From Calamus simplicifolius (lineage: Eukaryota; Streptophyta; Magnoliopsida; Arecales; Arecaceae), in NCBI GenBank assembly GCA_900491605.1, contig UESW01005078.1:400840-464839 (forward strand): a stretch of DNA of 64,000 nucleotides, given 5' to 3'. This document shows positions 11,405 to 23,155 of this stretch, piece after piece. The stretch's first letter is position 1. The number at the start of each line of letters is the position of its first letter. Under the pieces are notes generated by a model. The model was not told where the DNA came from. It was given only the letters and a program-made list of their open reading frames with translations, and did no database searches. The translations under genes were made by a program, and so were the position numbers.

Positions 11405-11776
11405 GTCATACACTTGCAGCAGCAAAAGCTTACAAGTAAGCACACAAAAAGCCAAGGAAGGTAACCAGGTCGCTGCAAGTGCTCAAGCAGTGCAAAAGGC
11501 AACCCACCCTATGAACAGAGAAAAAGTTGAGTCTGATGGAAGCCCACGAAACAACATTGATAACCACAAAATAAAAGTTGGTGCAGGGTTAGAATCTGGT
11601 GGTAAGGAGTGCAGGGTTAGATTCTGGTGGTAAGGATTCACTCTCTACAACTATGGGGCCAATTGTGTGAAATCGTTTGATGATTGGATATTATAGGACT
11701 TCCTGGTGCAGAATTACTAAGTGAGTGAAAATGTAAGTGTCCCGGTACTTGTAGTTGTATCACAGCAACAACTTAT
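11405..11776 (+). other. Host sequence split by the TRIM, exon-like, degenerate
   Basis: Removing the TRIM and one GTCAT joins 'ttttcag|gaatgttgggctac' (10567-10586) to 'acacttgcagcagcaaaagc' and an in-frame ACAAGTAAGC donor-like site (11428-11437). The joined segment reads ECWATEGHTLAAAKAYK and has acceptor- and donor-like borders. A second frame stays open from 11407 to a TAA near 11630 (VSTQKAKEGNQVAASAQ). I do not recognise either. A 26-bp unit, 'gtgcagggttagaatctggt' and relatives, is tandemly repeated at 11581-11632. This may be part of a decayed gene. Confidence 0.3.
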
Positions 11777-12864
11777 TGTTGGCACAGATTGTGACTATCT
11801 AATTGATAAGACTGAGTCTAGAGTTACACTCTATATCCTTAAGATAATTTTATCCTATAAAGGTGCTTACGGTTTGTATGACGATTATCTTCCAGAATAC
11901 AACAGTCTTCTTTTGATGAATAAAGCACTACAATTCACCAAAAATTAAAACCAAGAATGCTTTTCTCTCTTTTCTATGCACTATAGCTATACTTCCTTTA
12001 GGAGAGTATACAAATACCTAAGAGAAGAAAGAAATTGGAATTGATGAATGAAATGCAAGTCGAGTGGTCTATTTATAGCCTTAAGGTGCCTGTTGGAGGC
12101 AACCCTACGATATTGATTGTACCGTTAGATTGATCAGATGCGATCAACGATCTGATCAATACGCCTTTTTGTAATGGGATAAGCCGATCTACAGCCGTGA
12201 TCTGAAGATCATGCAATTGACGCACCTCTTCGAAACCCTGATACACCGATCTATAGCCGTGATTTGAAGATCACACGATCGATGCGCCTCTTCGAAGCCT
12301 TGATAGGCTATCACACGATCGATGCGCATCTTGATGCGTCGATCTGAGAACGGGCGTTTGATTTGTGATTGTAACCAACTGATTCAATCAGCGATGGTCC
12401 CTATTCAACGATCTTATCACCGATGGTCGCGATCAATCTAAGCCATGATCAGCCGATCAACATCGCTTTGATTAATCATGATCATCCAAGTCATCTCAGC
12501 CCCTCATTTTAATTCGATCAGTCTTCATCATCGGATCCTCATGATCAAAAAAAAATTTAAGGCTCTTCATGCTCCTCGCAACGATACGCACATGCAAAAT
12601 GCGCCTACAAAGCGTCCATTGCGCCCTTCGCACACGTGCATGTATGTGGGTATTGCTACGTATCATCCTCAAGCTCTCCGCTTATAGTGAGCCTAAAAAA
12701 TTTAAGCATGAAGGAAGAGGTTTTCATATAAGTGAATATTCCTTTCTTAATATTTTCGACGTGGGACTAAATATTCTTTCAATTTTTCATTCACATACAT
12801 AAGGAGGTAATGGACTTTCAAGGCCCATTTGAGTATTGAAGGCCTATTGGCCCATTACCCAACA
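11777..12864 (-). mobile_element. Solo LTR, minus orientation, with target duplication
   Basis: On the + strand the segment begins TGTTGG and ends CCCAACA, the inverted ends of an LTR of 1088 bp. It is flanked by CTTAT at 11772-11776 and again at 12865-12869, a perfect 5-bp target duplication. There is no internal domain, so the element was reduced to one LTR by recombination between its two LTRs. Orientation is inferred from a TATA box (minus strand, 12078-12069) and from GATC-rich short repeats, typical of U3, lying between the TATA box and 12864. The family is not recognised. Confidence 0.88.
12069..12078 (-). promoter_or_regulatory. TATA box of the solo LTR
   Basis: The minus strand reads CTATAAATAG, about 790 bp from the LTR start. 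It places the U3/R border near 12040. Confidence 0.5.
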
Positions 12865-12869
12865 CTTAT

Positions 12870-15059
12870 ATCTTGCATTTTTGATGTGTGGATATTTACA
12901 AAGCATTGTAGGATGCTGCTATATTTTTATCAGTTGAACCATGATAATTTTATTGACAAAATTGTGTGGTAGCGCTGGACAAGTTGCCTGAATGAAGTGA
13001 TACAGCAGTAGTGTTAGTTGGGAAACTGTGTACCGTTGGAGGCGGTCGGATTTAGATTGGAAGAGCACCAGTTTCTCTTCTTTTCAAGAAAAAGAAGAAT
13101 TCTTCTGAAACTGAAGTTTCATGCAGGATGGTGGTATGTGTACGAGTGATTATGTAGATTTTTCCACATTTCTGCTATCAAACAGCTTAAGATTATCAAT
13201 TCTGTTATTATTACCTCATTCCTGACTGATTAGACCACCCTTTTCAAATTCCATTATCATTTTTCTGAGTACTGCTGAAAGTTGATGTTTTTTTTTTCAG
13301 TTGTTAAGAGTTTTGGTCTTCTCAGGAGCAACATCTTTGCTGTCAGAATAGATTGCTGCCTGCTCACACTATCTTAAAATGCAGGAGAAGTTGATGGAGG
13401 AGATATTCAAGGTTAACCCTGTCAAAGTGGACAGAGTTTCTGATGTCATAATAAAGAAATTGGGCCAGAATGAAGAATCTGCCGTTGTTTACTTTACTCT
13501 CTAGTGCTTTATTTTAAGCTACACCTCTTCTCCTTTGTCTCACATTTGTGTTTTAAGAGTTTTGACTCTTTGAATAAGATCTCATCAAATATACCGCTGA
13601 AAACCTTTAAATCCATTGTAACTTAAACTTTTGTTGCAGTTCAACACATGAATAAGATCTCATCAAAATCTGCTGTTGAAAATCATTATATCCATTGTAA
13701 CATAAATTTTGTCTGCCCATTTGTGTTCCTACTACGATAACTTTGCATGGGTTTGCCACAATCCAAGCAGGGGATTGTTATCAGAGGAAGGAAAAGAACA
13801 AGTGGTGCAGGCACCGGTTGATCCAACCGGCCAAACGATCTCAGCTTGAAGTTATACGTTATTTCTGCCATAAAAATATTATGTATGCATGTATGGATGA
13901 AAACACTTCCAAAAATTGTAGCCAAACAAGAATAAGAGTAACTTGTATAACCATTGCAATAGACATAACTGTTGTAATTCCACTCAATCTTATTCTTCAA
14001 GAAAACACCACCTTTGGAACAATTCGCTTTGGTAAGAAAGGTAGTCAAAAAGCTTCAAGAAAGCAAAAATAAGTGAGAAATAGTTATTGCACATAAAGAC
14101 CCATGACTGAAAGCTGTCTCAAGGATTGTGACCAAAAAAGAAAAGGAAACCATCATTATTCCACTTTTCTTACTCCTGAAATAAGCATGACCTTTAAGGC
14201 TGTCCATGGCACGGTTTTAGGTGCACAATATGTTGCCATGTTGTAATAAACAGTCAACTTGTCCAACAAGCACCATACCTAACCTAATTCCTCCAAAGCG
14301 GTGCTGGTTTGGATGACTTAATTTATCGTCCAACAGGAATTAAACAAGACTCACTTTCGATCAGTAGTTCAAGGTTTATTGTAATTCAGTGGATTATTTC
14401 TTAGAGAAAAAAGAGATGAACAGATTGAAGCATGGGTTCTTGCTTTCTATGTTGGTCCAAATTAGTGTTTACGCTTTGAAATTCATTGTTGTCTGATGAG
14501 CTAGGTTCATTATTAATGTAGGACAAGTGATATATAGAGTCATCCCAATTAATGATTTGCACCATAATATCACAATAATATAATATATATAAGTATCTAC
14601 ATAAAAATTATAACAATTAGAAGTATTTGTTCAGAAGTACTTGGCGATGGGATTTGTCAACCGTAAAGCGTTGTTTTTAATTACTTGTTCAAAAGCTGAA
14701 CTGCAGGAGGGAGGAACATAATGTGATTATGATGGGAAGTGCATTGAGATAGTTTTACCAAGTGATCAAAGAGCTGAAAACATCCACATCCGTGAAAGAT
14801 TTGATGGTTTCAGGAAACGAACAAACTAACATCACTGATAGCCAATTTTCTTGACTTATTGGCCACAATATTTGTTCCAAATATGTACTGTCCTTCAAGG
14901 TGAAGACAACTCTCCTTTATTGAAATTATTAACGTCTTCACCTATTATCTATCATTATGCCTGCATAAATTTCAGCAGTCAATTATACCAAGAGAGCTAA
15001 GCGAATTTATTCCTTTCTATTACTAACTTCTGCTTTATATTTCTATATATTAATAAGAA
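12870..15059. other. Old low-copy DNA, one exon-like segment at 13382-13504
   Basis: Mostly AT-rich with no clear element. At 13382-13504 (+), after an AG acceptor-like 'aaatgcag', a 40-codon frame reads QEKLMEEIFKVNPVKVD then SDVIIKKLGQNEESAVVYFTL and ends in TAG. The composition is protein-like but I do not recognise the family. Overlapping open frames at 13686-14072 on both strands have no recognisable motif and look like chance. Confidence 0.35.
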
Positions 15060-15314
15060 CATTGGCAAGTTCAACAATCCTTGAATTGGAATGCATGGAT
15101 GAAAATTGCCTTGGATTCTATTAGAGGATTGACAAGCTTGCACCATCATTACCCCCTGAAGACAGTGCATAGAGACATAAAATCTAGCAATATTCTTCTT
15201 CTTGAGAGAAGCTTGGAGCCTCAGGGATTAGTTTTTGGTCTTGCCAAACTTCTTAAACATGATCATGCGCACATAATTTTATCCCTTGTTTCCTATACCA
15301 AATGTTGCCTGTGA
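15060..15314 (+). pseudogene. LRR receptor-like kinase fragment (FEI-like), dead
   Basis: The frame reads [23 protein letters not shown], then [12 protein letters not shown], then [14 protein letters not shown]. This is the catalytic loop and activation-segment start of a plant leucine-rich-repeat receptor-like kinase. HRD-IKSSN holds the catalytic Asp and metal-binding Asn. The metal-binding DFG motif has become VFG, so even an intact protein would be impaired. Similarity ends near [10 protein letters not shown], where normal kinases continue into the GTFGYLAPEY region. Only about 75 codons of a roughly 280-residue kinase domain remain, with no recognised exon on either side. The FEI-like label is by eye. 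Confidence 0.7.
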
Positions 15315-16239
15315 TGTCAAGTTCTCCAAATAAACATCTTATCACATCCAAAATATTTTTGAACCCATGGAAGTTTTTTAACAATTCTCAGAGAGAGCGG
15401 TGTCATTAAGGAGAAATGATAAAATTGTAAAAAAACTTTTTAAGAAAAGGATAACTCCTTAACACTCACTAAGGGCAAAATTGTTATTTGAAAAATCTAG
15501 TGCCTTAAATAAGTGATCACATGTCTACTAAATCAAGAGCTCCTACAGGATTTAAGGAGATCTAACCTCTCCAATTTTAATATAAACCGTAGCGGATGGG
15601 AATTCGGAAAGATTCATATACGGCTGTTGTTTAGCCTCATGGTGAAAAGTTGCAACAGGGGATTTGATCAATGGCCGGTGGCACAACGGATAGTTTAGTT
15701 GATTAATCACCAGTGAGTGTTGATACAAGCAATCAACAAATTAAAAACTGGATGAAGAGAAGAATAATCAAGGATATCTGGGAGGAAGGACATCGAGGAC
15801 TCATTCTGAAATAGGGGAATCAACAGCTGACTAGATGAAATAGAGGTTCAGATCTAATAACAGGGGCGATGAATCCAGAGCGAGGAATGAGGGAACCTTT
15901 TGTTTCTCAAGCGCAACCCAAGGGTTTCTAAATTTAAAAATAATACTTAAGAAATCTAAAGCAATAAATATATAGAATTTAAAACTATGCAAGGGGGACA
16001 AGGTAATGATAAATAAAAGCAATAGCAAGTAAATGATAGGTAGAAATGAACAAATAGAAGAATAAATGAGGCATAAGAATTTGTAGTGGTTTGATATTTT
16101 TTACCAATATTTTCTTTCTTAGACTCCTTGGGAATCTTTATCCCAATCCTCTTCTAGCAGGTAGCGATCAACATCTTACACCAATTCCTTTTGTCGGGTT
16201 AAGAAAGAACCCTCACAAGCTTCTTATCTTATCATGCTT
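15315..16239. other. No coding feature recognised
   Basis: AT-rich sequence. The right part (about 15960-16239) may belong to the LTR-like repeat that follows, because it runs into it without a visible break. Confidence 0.4.
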
Positions 16240-16920
16240 AAAAAACACTTTTGAGAATTGATGAAATAAGAAACACTTTTAAGAAAATAAAAACAAGCAA
16301 TTAAAGCTCTAAACTTAGATTGAAAGGGTATACAAATAAAGCTCAAGAACACTAGCTTCTCAATACTTTTCACTCAAAATTTTTATGTTAAAATAAGAGC
16401 TAAAACCGTTAATGTATAGAAAATTCCAAAAATCTAGCTGTTGAGGTTTAAAGAGTAGCTTAATGGCTGAAATATATTTGATCGCTGGTGCTCTCAGATG
16501 CCGTGCCAGCGAACCATAAAGAGTGGCTGGATGAACGCTTAAGAGCCACATGCTCTTCAAAATTTTCAATTGATCAGCCCTTTGGACGGTCAACTACTCA
16601 GCAGTCATAGGCTACATTTAAGAGGCCGATCGACCTATCTCGTGGGAGATTGATCGGATTATTAAGTCTTGTCATAATAATAGTCTAAGCTTATTGATCT
16701 ATCTTTATGCCGGTTGATTGTTCCAAATTTAATTAGTCTGAGATTTTAAGCCACATTTTCACTTTAAATTAGATTCAAAAACTTTGCTTAATTAACTTTT
16801 AGTGGATCTTGAACTTTGTGCAATACTTTGCTTACCAAGTTACACGGTTTATCCTTAAGAATGAAAAATTACAAATTGAAGCCTTTTCTTTTGAATACTT
16901 TTGCATTAGTTGACCTCATT
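16240..16920. repeat. LTR-like repeat, copy A (related to 25490-26165)
   Basis: Several phrases recur in the same order as in copy B: 'gctc(a/t)agaacacta...ttctca' near 16334, a GATCGAC-rich middle, and 'ttgtgcaa...cttaccaagtt...ccttaa' near 16814-16860. The GATCGA-type short motifs resemble those of plant LTR U3 regions. No end or target duplication could be fixed. Confidence 0.4.
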
Positions 16921-17564
16921 CTTCGCAGAAGATGATAAGCAGATGAGGCCTTGGAAAACTTTAATTTTATCGCTTGAGCTCTCGCTGAGTTAAGTGCCAG
17001 AAAAATCTTTGCTCGAGCTTAGACTTAATGTGAGCATCGGAGGTGATGAGCTTTTAGCGACCAGAGACCACTTAACAGAGACACGCCGAAATAGGAGACA
17101 GGCATCTCTAGTTCTTGAACAGAGCCCATGATCAATGGAGGGGTTCGGGTTGTAACAATGAGTCGAACCCAGAGGGGCAGTAGGAAGGAAGCTAGATGCT
17201 CTTTGCCTTGGCTTCGGCAAGGAATCACAATGGCCCAGGGGGGCGTTGCTTAGGAAGCAGAGAATCAATACAAATATGGGATAATTAAAGATGAACTACT
17301 AGACATGTTTAATCCTGGCAGTTCCTTGGCAAAACTGGCTGGCAGAGGCTCAAAGGATCAAGGAATTGAAGAAGTTAGAGCGGAATGGCTCGTACGTTGT
17401 CTTCCATGAGTATCCATAAGCGACTGTAGACGGTGGAAACTCATCGGTGACTGCCTAGGGAAACAGGCTAGAAATTTTTTTTTTTTTTCCCCAAACTAAG
17501 TCATTAACCTCCGAACCTTCTTCATGCCAGCCTCCGATTTCTCAACGATGGCAGACCTTGGTTG
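16921..17564. other. No feature recognised
   Basis: Mixed-composition DNA ending in a T tract (17469-17487). Open frames on the minus strand at 16990-17268 carry no motif I know. Confidence 0.5.
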
Positions 17565-17568
17565 CCTA

Positions 17569-18100
17569 TGTTGGGGAATATTAAAAAAAAATGAAAGTCT
17601 AGATAAGAAAATAAGAAACGAGATAGAAGAAGATAAGGATATATTCGAATTACGCACGGAACGCTTTGCTTAAGTATTATTTGTACCTCTCGAATGCTCT
17701 GTGGGTGAATAGCAAATACGCTACAGGATAAGATAAGCCTTTTATCGAGTTTGCACCAAAGCACTAATGAAAACTCGATTGTAGACAAGAACATATTTTT
17801 TTTTTGATTTGATTTGTATGTGGATTTATAGAAATTGAGTGCCGCGGTGCTTGAGCCTGTAAAGCATTGATTCCTGGAGAGCTGCATCGTTTCGTAATAT
17901 CCGTTGCAGAGATTTAAAGAAAATGGATAATGTTTCTTTTTTGAAACAAAGCATCACGTCGCTTCATAAGGATAAAGTTTTATTTTTTTTGAAACGAAGC
18001 ATCACGTCGCTTCGGCTTCTAAAGCTAGATTTGCCGCGGACTCTATTATTCCCTAAACATATCCACAACACCTTAGTTTATTTAAACAAAATCTCAATAA
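17569..18100 (-). repeat. 3' LTR of copia 2
   Basis: It begins (+ strand) TGTTGGGGAATATT and ends CTCAATAA. It matches 22565-23150 closely but is about 54 bp shorter. It has two copies of a 45-50-bp unit containing GCATCACGTCGCTTC (17951-17965 and 17999-18013), where the other LTR has three. Confidence 0.88.
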
Positions 18101-18633
18101 TCCCCCACTTGTTTAAAACAAACTAAGTTCACATATAAAATAAGGACAAGGAGCATTAATACAGCTAGGTATCTTTCGATTTGAACCTAACCTTAGTGAA
18201 AATACCACAAAGTTTTAACGAAATTCCAGGTAGCATAAACGCTTTGAACCAGTTATTCCTTGTGTCAAAACCGATGATACTTCACACACACTCCTTAATG
18301 TTTCTTGTCTATACCGCACGCTTAGCACGATTTATGGCCATGTGCTTATCCTATTTAATGAACCTTTTCATGAGAGAAACTCCAACTCTCACTTGAGACG
18401 GCACCATCTCAAGGTTCACATAGGTGAAGTTCTTTATCTCTGTTACAATAGATACTTGTCCACATGACTGAACTTCATTAAGAGTTTAAAAAGCTCAACC
18501 CTCCATCTTGTAACAGTCAGCACTATACATTAAGTACAGCTACAATCCACTTATCAATGACTTGTTGTTACCCATTGAACCTAAGACTAGTCATTTCCTA
18601 GTATTAGGTTGGGTTGCCATCATTGGTGGACTT

Positions 18634-21600
18634 TTACTCAAGGAGTTTTAGACTCATCCCTCTGAAAGTCATCTTCACTAAATCTCTTGTAAGAGGTTTA
18701 GTAAGTGGATCAGCTAGATTATAGCTTGATCGCACAAAAGTGAAAGAAATTATTCCATCCTTGATTAATTTCCTCACATACTCATGTCTTAGACTAATGT
18801 GTCTAGACTTCCCATTGTACACTTCTGTACGCTCTGGCTAAAGTGGCTTGGCTATCACAATGTATCGATATGGTTAAAATATTCTCACAAGCTAATGGGA
18901 ATAGAAGATCCCTTAACCACTCAGCCTCATGTCCTGCTGAAGCTAGAGCCACAAACTCTGACTCCAGAGTGTATAATGCAAGTTTGTTTCTTGGATTTCC
19001 AAGATATTGCACCATACTAGTGTAAACACCCAACCAGTGGTAGATTTATTATCTCCCACCCTTGATATCCAACTTGCATCGGTATATCCTTCCAATACAG
19101 GAAATTTAGAGTATTGTAGACCTAGTCTTTTGGTTTTCAAAAGATAACCAAAGACTCTACCAATAGCCTTCCAATGCTCTACACTCGGGTTGCTAGTAAA
19201 CCTACTCAGCTTACTAACTGCAAATGCTATATCGGGTCTAGTGCATTGCATCAAATACATTAGACAACCAATAGCACTTGCATACTCAAGTTGAGCCACA
19301 GCTCGTCCACTATTCTTTTCAAGCTTTAGACTTGGATCGAACGGGGTGTTCACTTCTTTGAACTTCAAATGTTTGAACTTGTGTAACACTTTCTCAACAT
19401 AATGTGATTGACTAAGTTCAAAACCCCCACTATTTTTTTCACTTTGATGCCCAAAATAGTATCAACTTGTCCAAGATCTTTCATCTTGAAAGTAGATGAT
19501 AGAAACCTCTTCGTTTCTTGTATGCCTTTCATTTCATTGCTAATGATCAACATATCATCAACATAAAGGCATACATATACCACAAAGTCACCATGCACTT
19601 TAGTATATAAACACTTGTCAGAAATTGTGAACAAATCCATTTGAGAGTATGATAGAGTCAAACTTCTCATGCCATTGTTTGGGCGCTTGTTTCAATCCGT
19701 ACAAGGATTTAACAAGCTTGCACACTTTATGTTCATTACCCGGTAGGATAAAACCCTCTGGTTGTTCCATGTAGACCTCCTCATCGAGATCACCATTTAG
19801 GAATGCCGTTTTGACATCCATTTGATGAACATAAAGGTTGTGCAATGAAGCCAATGCAAACAATACTCTAATTTGTTATTCTAGCTACAGGTGCATATGT
19901 ATCAAAATAGTCGATTCCTTCTTTTTGTCGAAAACCTTTAGCTACTAGTCTAGCTTTGTAGGTATTTAAAGTACCATCATTATGATACTTCTTCTTAAAC
20001 ACCCATTTACAACCAATAGGCTTAGACCTTTGGGTAAATTTACAAGCTCCCAAGTATGGTTAGCTATAATGGAATCCATTTCATCTTGAATAGCTTCCTT
20101 CCAAAAGGCTGAATCCCTTGAAGCCATAGCTTCCTTAAAGGTTTTAGGATCATCTTCCACTTGAAGAAAAATAGGTACCCTACGATAAAATTCTCTCTAC
20201 TTCCTTCAACTAAATAAAGGAAAATAAGTTGAGAGTCTATTTCATCGGGTCCTAAATCCTTAGCCTTTCGATTCTCTTACTTTTCGAAGCTCCGGTTGTT
20301 CTTCAACAACCTTTGAAGATCTCTCCTCATGAGAATTATTACTCTTTAAATTTGTAGGAGCTTGAGAATTATTACTCTTTAAATTCTCAAGAAACTCCAC
20401 ATCTCTAGATTCCACTATCACGTTAGACTCTAGATCCAAGAGTCTATAAGCTTTGCTATTTGTGGCATAACCAACAAATACACTTCTTATCCCTCTGGGA
20501 CCCAATTTGGTTCTTTTGGGGTCTAGGTTCTTGTAGTAGGCAAGACACCCCCACACTTTGAAATACCCAATATTGGGCTTTCTTCCTTTCCATATCTCAT
20601 ATGGAGAGGTTTGAGTTTTCTTTAAAGGAATTCTATTTAAAATATGACAAGCAGCAAATAAAGCTTCACCCCATAAATTAAATGGCAATTCGGAATGCAT
20701 TAACATAGCATTGATCATCTCTTGTAATGTTCTATTCTTACGTTCAGCCAAACCATTTTGTTGTGGTGTACGTGGTGCGGAACTTTGGTGTATAATGCCA
20801 TTTTCTTCACAAAATGCATTAAAATTATTAGAAAAATATTCTCCACCCCTATCACTTCTAAGGATTTTAATATTTCTACCTAACTGATTTTCTACCTCCG
20901 CTTTATATATTCTAAAAGCATGGAAAGCATCATCTTTATGCTTTAATAAATAAACATATGTGAATTAGAGCAATCATCAATAAAGGTAATGAAATACCTA
21001 TTCCCACCTCTAGTTAACATGCCATTAAATTCACATATATCAGAATACACAAGTTCTAATAAGTTGGAATTTCTCTCAATGCTATGAAATGGTTTCTTAG
21101 TCATCTTTGATTTAATGCATATTTCACATTTATTGAACTCATCAATTTTGCAAGAAATCAAACCACATTTAACAAGCCTTTTCATGGTACTAATTCCAAT
21201 ATGTGCTAGTCTACCATGCCATAATGTAATTGAGTCAAGCATATAAGCGGAAGCAACATCTTTATTAATAGAATTGTCAATGATACATAATCTCACCATT
21301 CCATCACTAAAATAGCTCTTGCCAACAAATATACCATTACGGGTCAAGATAAGTTTGCCCAACTCAAAAATAGATTTTATTCCTGGTTTGCCCAAAAGAT
21401 CCCCACTAACAAGGTTCCTATTCATATCCGGCACATGCAACACATTTGACAAAGTAATTTTCTTGCCAGAAGTGAATTTGAGTTCTACGTTTCCTTTGCC
21501 ATACACCTTGGACCGGCCTTCATTGCCCATCTGTATCTCTTGTCCATCGGTGACATCCACATAAGTCTTGAACATAGACTTATCATAGGAAACGTGGACG

Positions 21601-22544
21601 GTGGCGCAAGTGTCGTACCACCATCCTAGGACCTTGCCATGGACCGCCATGACTTCGCTCACGGCGGCGATGATTTCATCATCGTCAACGTTGGTGGCAT
21701 TTGCTTCCTTAATTTGGCCCCTGCGGTGTCTGCAGTCACGAGCAAAATGCCTGGGTTTGCCACACACATAACAGCTTCCCTTGGGCTTCTTTTTCTTGAA
21801 CTTCTCTTGATTCTTTTTGGGACCAAGATAGTTTGCTTTGCCATCCTTTTTGTCCTTCTTAGGCTTGCTCACAGCATTGGCCTTTGAAAACCCCGTTTCA
21901 ACGTTGACATTCTCCAACTTCTCCCTCATCCTCGATTCCTCCTCGATTCGAAGGTGTTTTTGAATTTGCTCCAAGGAAAAATCCTCGGTGTTGTGGAGAA
22001 GTTTTTTCCTATAGCCCTTCCAAGACGGCGGTAATTTTGTGATTATCGCACCAACTTGAAAAGACTCGGAACATCGATTTTCACTGCTTTGAGTTTGTTG
22101 ACAATCACTTGCAATTCATGCACTTGTGCAAGAATTGACTTCTCATCACACATCTTGAAATCAAAATATTTAGAGATGAGAAATTTCTTCGTACCTTCCT
22201 TCTCGGCCTTGTACTTGTATTCCAATGTGTTCCATATCTCTTTTGCCGATTGGGTGTTATAGATCATACAATCGATCGGATAGAGCGTTGAGGATGTGCC
22301 CGCGGCATATGAATTCGTCCTCCCTTCGCTTCTTGCGCTCTGCCTTGACTTCGTCGGAGTCGTTTTCAGTTGGCTCCGGTATAGGCACCAAGTCCGGATC
22401 GAGGATGTAGAAGATCTTTAATGCAGTGAGAAGAAACTTTAACTTATCTTGCCAACGGGTGAAATTAGTGCCATCAAATCGATCGAGTCTGATAAGATCT
22501 TGGTTCATCAACTTGATAGTGGCGACAGAAGTCTCGGTCTCCAT
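18634..22544 (-). pseudogene. Copia 2 gag-pol polyprotein, frameshifted
   Basis: Gag starts at 22544 (METETSVATIKLMN) and changes frame near 22260 and 22045. The zinc knuckle CYVCGKPRHFARDC (about 21773-21732) is complete. The protease motif reads YDTCATVHVS, with Cys in place of the usual Gly of D-(S/T)-G-A. The integrase zinc region (HGRLAH then CEICIKSK) and core follow. The core Asp motif RSDRGGEY is present near 20850 in another frame, and a frameshift lies near 20945. AERKNRT contains the integrase Glu. Reverse transcriptase has [14 protein letters not shown] and YVDD (19565-19554). RNase H ends at 18634 with ADPLTKPL. Around eight frameshifts break it. Confidence 0.88.
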
Positions 22545-22564
22545 TGAAAAATAACGCTTAAGAT

Positions 22565-23150
22565 TGTTGGGGAATATTTGAAAAATGAAAGTCTAGATAA
22601 GAAGATAAGAACCGAGATAGAAGAAGATAAGGATAGGCTTGAATCACGCACGGAACGCTTTCCTTAAGCGTTATTTGCACCTCTCGAATGCTCTGTGGGT
22701 GAATAGCAAATACGCCGCAGGATAAGACAAGCCTTTTATCGAGTTTGCACCAAAGCACTAATGAAAACTCGATTGTAACAAGAACAGATTTTTTTTTTTT
22801 TGATTTGATTTGTATGTGGATTTATAGAAATTGAGTGCCGCGGTGCTTAAGCCTGTGAAGCATTGATTCCCGGATAGCTGCATCATTTCATAATATATCC
22901 GTTGCAGAGATTTAAAGAAAACAGATAAAGTTTCATTTTTTTTTGAAACGAAGCATCACGTCGCTTCAGAAGGATAAAGTTTCATTTTTTTTTTGAAACG
23001 AAGCATCACGTCGCTTCAGAAGGATAAAGTTTCATTTTTTTGAAACGAAGCATCACGTCACTTCGCCTTCTGAAGCGAGATTTGTCGCGGACTCTATTAT
23101 TCCCTAAACATATCCATAACACCTTAGTTTATTTAAACAAATTTCAATAA
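22565..23150 (-). repeat. 5' LTR of copia 2
   Basis: 586 bp, starting (+ strand) TGTTGGGGAATATT. It carries three tandem units of 45-50 bp, each with a T tract, GAAACGAAGC and ATCACGTC(G/A)CTTC (22929-23065). Confidence 0.88.
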
Positions 23151-23155
23151 CCTAT

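Larger units (their letters stand above)
17569..23150 (-). mobile_element. Ty1/copia LTR retrotransposon number 2, complete but disabled
   Basis: This is a 5.6-kb minus-strand element. LTRs lie at 22565-23150 (5') and 17569-18100 (3'). The flanks repeat CCTAT (17565-17569 and 23151-23155), so it is a whole insertion. The order gag, protease, integrase, reverse transcriptase, RNase H identifies copia. The 3' polypurine tract is ACAAGTGGGGGA (complement of 18101-18112). The LTR starts TTATTGA rather than TG. The gag ATG (22544) lies only about 20 bases from the 5' LTR, leaving no room for the usual tRNA-Met site, and none is seen. The lineage is not assigned. Confidence 0.88.

Noticed and set aside
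13686..14072. Overlapping frames of 120 (minus) and 109 (plus) codons
   Set aside because: No motif, no codon pattern favouring either, and no splice or promoter context.
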